The position numbers and the translations under genes were made by a program. Under the pieces are notes generated by a model. That model searched no databases, was not told the origin of the DNA, and was given only the letters and a program-made list of their open reading frames with translations. Source: Chrysochromulina tobinii (lineage: Eukaryota > Haptophyta > Prymnesiales > Chrysochromulinaceae). Taken from it: DNA of 10,059 nt. The DNA lies in assembly GCA_001275005.1 (NCBI GenBank), contig JWZX01001857.1, forward strand, positions 1 through 10,059, read 5' to 3'. Below, piece by piece: positions 5,825 through 10,059 of this stretch (position 1 is its first letter; every line of letters begins with the position of its first letter).

Positions 5825-8533
5825 ATGAGCTCTCCGCTGCCGGTGATCGCCCCCCGGCGCAACTCGTCGGGCGGCAAGCGCCGCCTGTCCGGCGGGTTCC
5901 TGCCTGGTGACGTCGGCCTGGACGAGAACGATGACGAGAACGAGCGCCAGGAGGCCGCGCAGGCGGCGGTGCAGAAGCAGCTCGCCAAGGTGAAGTCACC
6001 GCTCAAGGAAACGCCAGGTCGCCAGGAGCGACGCCTAGAGGGTTACGGCGACGCGATGAAGCGCTTCATGGACAACAAGGTGAACAAGAAGAATGCCTTC
6101 CTGAATGCGTACAACATCGACGACATGGACCGGATGATCCGCGACATGGACCGCAACTCCACCGGCGGTACCATCGAGATCTTCCAAAAGGGGGCGATGA
6201 TGCTCGATGCGGGCTCCCGGATCATCGCGGCGCGTGTCGATGCGCTCGAGATGCAGCAGGAGCGGCTCCGCCGCATGATCGACCGGCCGGGCGCCAAGGT
6301 GGACGACCCGGCGGACGAGGAGGAGGAGGAGGAGGGCGCCAAGGCTGGCGCAGTCGACCTCGAGGGCGCGCCCGAGTGGGCGGAGGCGTCGGTCGTGGAA
6401 GAGATGACCGCGCTCATGGCCGAGGCTAAGAAGACGGCCAGTCCCGCCGACATGCACGAGATCGCGACGCAGCTGAACCTGAGCGACGCCAAGGCGACGG
6501 AACTGTTCAACTTCGTCCAGTCCAAGATCGTGAAGCCCAAGAAGCCCAAGAAGCCCAAGCGCAAGAACCCGACCGCGTACCTGGAGACCGACCCGTCGAA
6601 GCTAAACATGGATAAGCACGAACTCGGCGCCGACGCCGACCCGTTCTTCTACCGCACCTCCGCGCTGTACGGCATCAAGGGCGCGCGCGGCCTGATGGTA
6701 CACAGCCTCGACCTCGGCGCCGACGGCCTCACGCTCGTCCTCGACGCGCGCGACGCGGAGGTGGCGAGTGCGGCGGCGCGGGCTCAGGCGCAGGTCGCCG
6801 CGCCGCCGGCGCCGCTGCCCGCGGCCGCTCTGGTCGGCCTGCTGCCCACGGTGACAAAGGAGCTCCGGGTGGCGACAGCCTTCCGACAGTATTGGGCGGA
6901 GCGGCGGCCCGACGGCGAGCCCGACGACGGCGAGGAGGAGCCGGAGGCGGAGCTCGAGCTCGAGCTCGAGCCCGAGCCGGAGCCCGAGCCGGAGCCAGAG
7001 CCAGAGCCGGGGCCCGAGCTGGAGCCCGAGCTGGCCGCCGCGCCCGAGGTTGCACCCCCAGCGCTGTCGAGCCCTGGTGCTCATGAGTTCGCCGACGACG
7101 GCGCCGACGGCTGGGGGCGACGACGGACCCGGAGCTGCCGACGAGCCCGACGAGCGCGTGGCGCAGTCCCAGGGGGGGGCTCATCGGCCTCGTCGATGCC
7201 GAGGGCCCCGCATCGCTCATCGACGACGCCGGCGACGAGCTCGAGCTCGACGGGGGCGGGCTCGAGGGCAACGGGTACCAGGGCGGCAGCAGCATGGCGG
7301 AGCAGCTAGCGAGGAGACGCCGGAACCGTGTGGGCGCGGCTGCTGCGGGAGGCGCGGCCGGCGCGGGTGCGGGGGCGCGCAAGGCCAAGGAGCCGGTCAC
7401 GGTCGACTTTTCGAACGCGGCGGCGCTCGTACTTGAGCTGGAGGACGCGGCGGCGCTCGACACAAAGGGGACGACCATCTTGACCAAGACGATGCTCTCC
7501 AAGGCCAAGGCGGCTGAGACACTGCTCAAGCGCGACTTCCAAGTGCAGATGGCGGCGCTCGAGACGCTCTTCGAGCGCCCGTCGAAGCGCATCGCGTACG
7601 AGCGGCACGTGCAGCGCCAGCAGCGTCAGGCCAAGCGCCGGACCGAGAGCCTGTTCCCGGACGCCGACGGCTCCCAGGCCCTCGCCAACGGACCCTCTTC
7701 TTCCGCCGAGCCCGGTGCAGCGAGCAAGGGCGCAGCCGATGGCGTCGACGCGTACGGGGGCGACGACGGCGACGACGGCAACTGGCCCGACGAGGAGGGC
7801 GGATGGGATATCGGTGGCGGGGACGAGCAGGATGGTGGCGCCGGCGCCGGCCCTCGCGCCCCTGCGCCCGCGCCCATCGTCCCGCCGGCGCAGATCGCGG
7901 TGAGCTCCAAGGATTGGCCCTGATGACCTCTGATTGGCACTGATGACCTCTGAGTAATCCCCTCATCAGGTGAGCTCCAAGGATTGGCCCACCGCACGCC
8001 GCTCGACAGTGGTGGATGTGGGCAAGCTCAAGGAGGATCTGTGGACCCTGCTACAGGGCGACGGTGCGGGCTCGCCGACGCGCGTGGTGGACTTCCAGCA
8101 GGCTTTGCATCGGCTGCCCGAGCGGATGCCGCCGCCCGCCAAGCCCGAGAGCATCTCGATTGCGCAGGCCTTTTATTGCCTGCTCCACCTGGCCAACGAG
8201 CCGCCCGCGCTCGGAACCAAGTGGACGAATGTTGGGCGTGAGCGACCAGCTTCTGGTACCGAGCTCTTCAACGAGGCGCTCAGCGAGGCGCTCCGGAAGA
8301 AGCATGAGTTCCGCAAGGAGGAGGTAGAGAAGTTTAAGGTCGGGTTGCTCAAGGTGGACTGCTTCATCAAGGTGGGTGAGGAATACTTTGAAGAGGCGGG
8401 CCAGCGCCATGCGGTCGAGCTCGTTGGCGAGCGCGGCGGGCTCGCCGTACGGCTGCGGGACGTGGCGCGCCCCACACAGCCCGAGATGGGAACCAAGCCT
8501 GCGGCCGCCAAGAAAGGCAAGGCCGCCAAGTGA
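5825..8533 (+). CDS. Condensin complex subunit 2 (CAP-H / Barren, gamma-kleisin)
   Basis: Kleisin subunit that closes the SMC2-SMC4 ring of condensin I for mitotic chromosome compaction in the nucleus. Exons are 5825-7899 and 7970-8533; about 878 residues if two single-base frame breaks near 7113-7179 are allowed for. In order: basic Ser/Pro N-terminus (SSPLPVIAPRR), then the SMC2-neck-binding segment with NKVNKKNAF (from residue 84) and FQKGAMMLDAGSRIIAARVD (from 120), typical of Barren. Then come an acidic poly-Glu patch, a Lys/Pro patch (PKKPKKPKRK), the conserved DPFFYRTSALY block (from 272), a long Glu-Pro linker, a VTVDFSNA block, and in exon 2 the C-terminal winged-helix region (VDVGKLKEDLW, then CLLHLANE). 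The start at 5825 has a purine at -3 and begins where protein-like sequence begins; 5675 is the alternative. The chain runs about 80 residues past GTELFNEAL, longer than I recall for animal CAP-H, ending in a Lys/Ala tail. Confidence 0.85.
6932..7033 (+). repeat. Glu-Pro / Glu-Leu coding repeat in the CAP-H linker
   Basis: A run of GAGCTCGAG and GAGCCNGAG hexamers encodes alternating Glu-Leu, then Glu-Pro dipeptides (about 34 residues). It is low-complexity DNA in frame with CAP-H and forms part of the disordered central linker. The codon-level repeat suggests expansion by slippage; the same region is followed by two frame breaks. Confidence 0.85.
7113..7179 (+). other. Two apparent frame breaks at G-runs within CAP-H
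   Basis: Coding character moves from frame 2 (ending EFADDGADGWG, with mostly G or C at third positions) to frame 3 (DDGPGAADEPDERVAQSQGG) at a G5 run (7113-7117). It then moves to frame 1 (GLIGLVDAEGPASLIDDAG, continuing into the VTVDFSNA block) at a G8 run (7172-7179). Each step equals one extra base, and both sit on G homopolymers. That pattern is most easily explained by sequencing or assembly insertion errors. Alternatives are a short intron (for example donor GT at 7087 with acceptor AG at 7166 or 7172, which also fits the frame but has a poor donor) or a real disruption. Conserved sequence resumes cleanly downstream, so I treat the gene as functional. Confidence 0.7.
7900..7969 (+). 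other. Repeat-filled spliceosomal intron of CAP-H (70 nt)
   Basis: The donor is GCG|GTGAGC at 7899/7900, a near-consensus donor, and the acceptor CTCATCAG|GTGAGC at 7969/7970. It is phase 0; removing 70 nt links ...PPAQIA|VSSKDWPTARRS and on to the conserved VDVGKLKEDLW. The first 21 bases equal the first 21 bases of exon 2. Without splicing, translation stops at TGA 7921-7923 right after the duplicated VSSKDWP codons. The intron sits immediately before the winged-helix region. Confidence 0.88.
7912..7951 (+). repeat. 20-bp tandem repeat inside the CAP-H intron
   Basis: Two adjacent 20-bp units, GATTGGCMCTGATGACCTCT, lie at 7912-7931 and 7932-7951 with one difference (7919 C against 7939 A). 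The first unit begins inside the exon-derived copy, so nine bases of exon-like sequence (GATTGGCCC) are part of the repeat unit. This ties the making of the repeat to the exon duplication. Confidence 0.92.
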
Positions 8534-9066
8534 GACGCGCCGCGACGGCGCAGGCTGGCGCGGTATTATCAGCGCGGAAAGGCGCGGTGCATACAGGGCA
8601 AGGACACACTAGCATGAAGTGGCTCGCCGCGGGAGTGCATGGGGCGATAGCGAACGAGCTTGGCTGGACGGTGAGGATCGCCGATGCTGCGATGCTCTCT
8701 CTAGGACCTCTCGCGTGCACTGTGTGAGGCGAAGAGAACCCGCTGGGAGCAAGGTGGCTGCGCCCACGCGACGTGATCTCGCCTCTCCGTACTCGGGCAT
8801 CGGGGCAGGGCGAAAGCACACGCGGGGATCGGCACGCCAGTGCTCTGAAGCGAGATGCCGAATGTGGCTGTGGGGCTTGGCGTGTGTGAAGCCCAAGCGG
8901 GCCCATCAAGAAGAGAAGGCGCCCGCGTCGTGTCGCGGACTGCGACTCGTGCTCGTGCCGAGTCGACTCGGATCATGTCGCTCGTTGCTTCCGCAGGGCG
9001 CACACCACGAGTGCGGGGCAGAGACATCGAGTGGAGGAGAGACAGAGAGAACAGAGATCGTGCCCG

Positions 9067-9119
9067 GGTCGGGGGTACGTACGGTACTCGTAATAATAAA
9101 CGAGTCTCCCCGTCCGACC
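9067..9119. other. Imperfect hairpin with AT-rich loop
   Basis: Outer arms GGTCGG (9067-9072) and CCGACC (9114-9119) pair perfectly. A G-run (9073-9075) can pair with the C-run at 9108-9111 across a two-base bulge. An inner stem ACTCG (9086-9090) pairs with CGAGT (9101-9105) around the loop TAATAATAAA. The AT-rich loop stands out in this context. It could be an RNA 3'-end structure for either convergent gene or a small foldback element; nothing seen decides this. Confidence 0.5.
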
Positions 9120-9127
9120 TGCCGTGG

Positions 9128-9152
9128 CCCGTGCGCACGGGGCCGGCGCCGG
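9128..9152. other. Adjacent GC-rich perfect palindromes
   Basis: CCCGTGCGCACGGG (9128-9141) is a perfect 14-bp palindrome, followed one base later by CCGGCGCCGG (9143-9152), a perfect 10-bp palindrome. Both are rich in CpG. They lie just beyond the hairpin, so this short interval has unusual self-complementarity; short GC palindromes are also common by chance in such DNA. Confidence 0.55.
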
Positions 9153-9343
9153 GGCGGACCGGAGGATCCGCGAACGAACCGCGAAACGGTTAAGAAGTCC
9201 GGCTTGCAAGTTGCAACCGAGCGACACACTGGTCGTGTTTTACTCAATTTCCCCCCTAACGAAAGAGGTAAGTGTTTCGTTTCGGGTTTCGCACAACGCG
9301 ACTTCGGTCTTCGCGTCCCGTTCGACGTGACGTCCTAGAGATC

Positions 9344-10059
9344 CTACAGCGTGGGGGTAGTAGCTATCGAGTATCGTACCGTCCTCCGCGCCTGAATAAT
9401 ATTCATCGCGATCAGCGCCAGACGGCCTCGGCTTTTGCGCAGCTTCCGAAGATCCTCTGGGGCCACTTTGAGCAGCAGCTGGGCGCCCGGAGCCACAGTG
9501 CGCGGCACGACGAACGCAACGTGCACCGTGTACTTCGGCGGCATGGCAACGATGAGCGTCTCGCCAGCCACCACGCTCGGGGGCAACGTGACCGTATACT
9601 GGACGTCCCAGCAACCTTTGGGGATCACGGTGGCTCGTAGCGGCGGCTGGTTGGGCGGGTCGGGGATCGGCCACTCGCCCGCGAGGGGTAGGCGCATCAC
9701 GATCCGGAGGGGCCGCTCCTGAGTCCGTTGGAGAACCTCGGCTCGCGACATGCCGATCACACTGACTCCGTTCACATGCAGGATCACACCGCCCGTGGGG
9801 CACCCTAGATCGTCCGCGGGTGAGCCGAAGCTCACATCGCGCACGCTGTGCATCAGCCCCTGAGGCCCTCGCCAAGGGCGTGCGAGGCTGATCCCCACGC
9901 TGCCGCTCTCGCGAAACAAAAGGACGAAAGGCTCCTGGTCCAGTGCCACTGCATCGGGCGACCGTGCTGGATCGGGCGGCCGCGGTGGCTTGGTTTTGAT
10001 CGGTCCTGGAACTGGCCCAGCGGGCTGGCGATACGTGAAGGCATCGTCATCCTCTCCCA
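9344..10059 (-). CDS. PDZ-domain protein, 5' part cut off by the window edge
   Basis: The frame is open from the right edge (first whole codon at 10057) to TAG at 9346-9344, giving at least 237 residues with no start in view. The GTG at 9949 is internal, not a start. The first ~40 residues are Pro-rich (PAGPVPGPIKTKPPRPP). A PDZ domain follows at about residues 43-125: GSVGISL as the carboxylate-binding loop, FGSPADDLG, GGVILHVNGV, then GMSRAEVLQ helix and LRIVMRLP strand. PDZ domains bind C-terminal peptides and usually scaffold signalling or membrane proteins. Residues about 138-200 are beta-rich with recurring P-x-x-V-x-x-G-x-x-L and VP-x-x-V-x-PG patterns (TLPPSVVAGETL, VVPRTVAPGAQL), suggesting a small repeat domain. 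Partner and location are unknown. The last ~30 residues (from KSRGRLALIAMN) are less protein-like, so a missed 3' intron or frameshift is possible. It is convergent with CAP-H. Confidence 0.75.
   Translation of the reverse strand, partial: GEDDDAFTYRQPAGPVPGPIKTKPPRPPDPARSPDAVALDQEPFVLLFRESGSVGISLARPWRGPQGLMHSVRDVSFGSPADDLGCPTGGVILHVNGVSVIGMSRAEVLQRTQERPLRIVMRLPLAGEWPIPDPPNQPPLRATVIPKGCWDVQYTVTLPPSVVAGETLIVAMPPKYTVHVAFVVPRTVAPGAQLLLKVAPEDLRKLRKSRGRLALIAMNIIQARRTVRYSIATTPTL

Larger units (their letters stand above)
7899..7990 (+). repeat. 22-bp exact direct repeat flanking the CAP-H intron (7899-7920 and 7969-7990)
   Basis: Both copies start GGTGAGCTCCAAGG and end ATTGGCCC, with no mismatch over 22 bp and abrupt loss of similarity outside. 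The left copy is the intron 5' end; the right copy is coding (VSSKDWP). The period of 70 bp equals the intron length, the same geometry as in the transporter gene. Confidence 0.97.
8534..9343. other. Intergenic between convergent CAP-H and PDZ genes
   Basis: Roughly 810 bases with no gene I can support; it should contain the 3' UTRs of both convergent genes. An open frame of 239 codons (8619-9338, plus strand) has Arg/Cys/Ser-rich content without motifs and is probably chance in GC-rich DNA. The left part has three GCGCGG hexamers (8559-8588). The right part contains a hairpin (9067-9119), perfect palindromes (9128-9141 and 9143-9152), a TTGCAAGTTGCAA direct repeat near 9207, and a less GC-rich stretch from about 9200 to 9300. 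No tRNA or other recognisable RNA was found. Confidence 0.5.

Noticed and set aside
8221-8249. Possible 29-nt micro-intron in CAP-H exon 2 (GT...CAG)
   Set aside because: Its length is not a multiple of three, so removal breaks the frame, and it is too short for known spliceosomal introns in most lineages.
9186-9230. CGGTTAAG followed by a TTGCAA repeat, resembling a tRNA D-loop region
   Set aside because: No acceptor, anticodon or T-arm pairing could be built around it.
8619-9338. 239-codon plus-strand open frame between CAP-H and the PDZ gene
   Set aside because: No motif, Arg/Cys/Ser-rich, spans hairpin and palindromes and the likely 3' UTRs, and lacks the codon bias of the real genes. 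A fast-evolving gene cannot be fully excluded.

Overview
The window looks like nuclear DNA of a high-GC, gene-dense microbial eukaryote. The evidence is a tRNA-Ser gene with an intron and a Pol III T-run, three short GT-AG introns, a condensin kleisin gene, and coding exons whose third codon positions are nearly all G or C. A unicellular alga, perhaps a haptophyte, is my best guess at lineage. That guess rests on style only (composition, short repeat-filled introns, protein types) and is low confidence. No bacterial, viral or transposon genes were seen.

Layout. 1-96 is a polypurine tract ending in an A11 run, which is the T11 Pol III terminator of the minus-strand tRNA-Ser(AGA) at 97-211. A TATA-like AT-rich patch lies near 232-250. 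At 535-2887 (+) a three-exon gene encodes a major facilitator superfamily transporter of nodulin-like type. At 3206-5431 (+) an intronless gene encodes a complete transketolase. At 5825-8533 (+) a two-exon gene encodes condensin subunit CAP-H (Barren, gamma-kleisin), with two reading-frame breaks at G-runs inside its acidic linker. 8534-9343 has no gene I can support but holds a hairpin and GC-rich palindromes. At 9344-10059 (-) lies the C-terminal part of a PDZ-domain protein that runs off the window edge. The genes do not form one pathway: membrane transport, pentose phosphate metabolism, chromosome condensation and probable protein scaffolding.

The main discovery is in two introns of unrelated genes (1614-1783 in the transporter, 7900-7969 in CAP-H). 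Each begins with a copy of the first 21-24 bases of the exon that follows it; with one flanking G the exact direct repeats are 25 bp (period 170) and 22 bp (period 70). The rest of each intron is mostly short tandem repeats with periods of 11 and 20 bp. The two introns also resemble each other: both have 20-bp units with the same order of short blocks, and both end in a CTGAGT..A..TCCCC..CAG tail. Both are phase 0 and both acceptors read CAG|GT, so a donor-like sequence sits directly on the acceptor. The other intron in the window (1034-1185) lacks the exon copy. This suggests a family of recently made or actively remodelled introns flanked by unusually long exon duplications.
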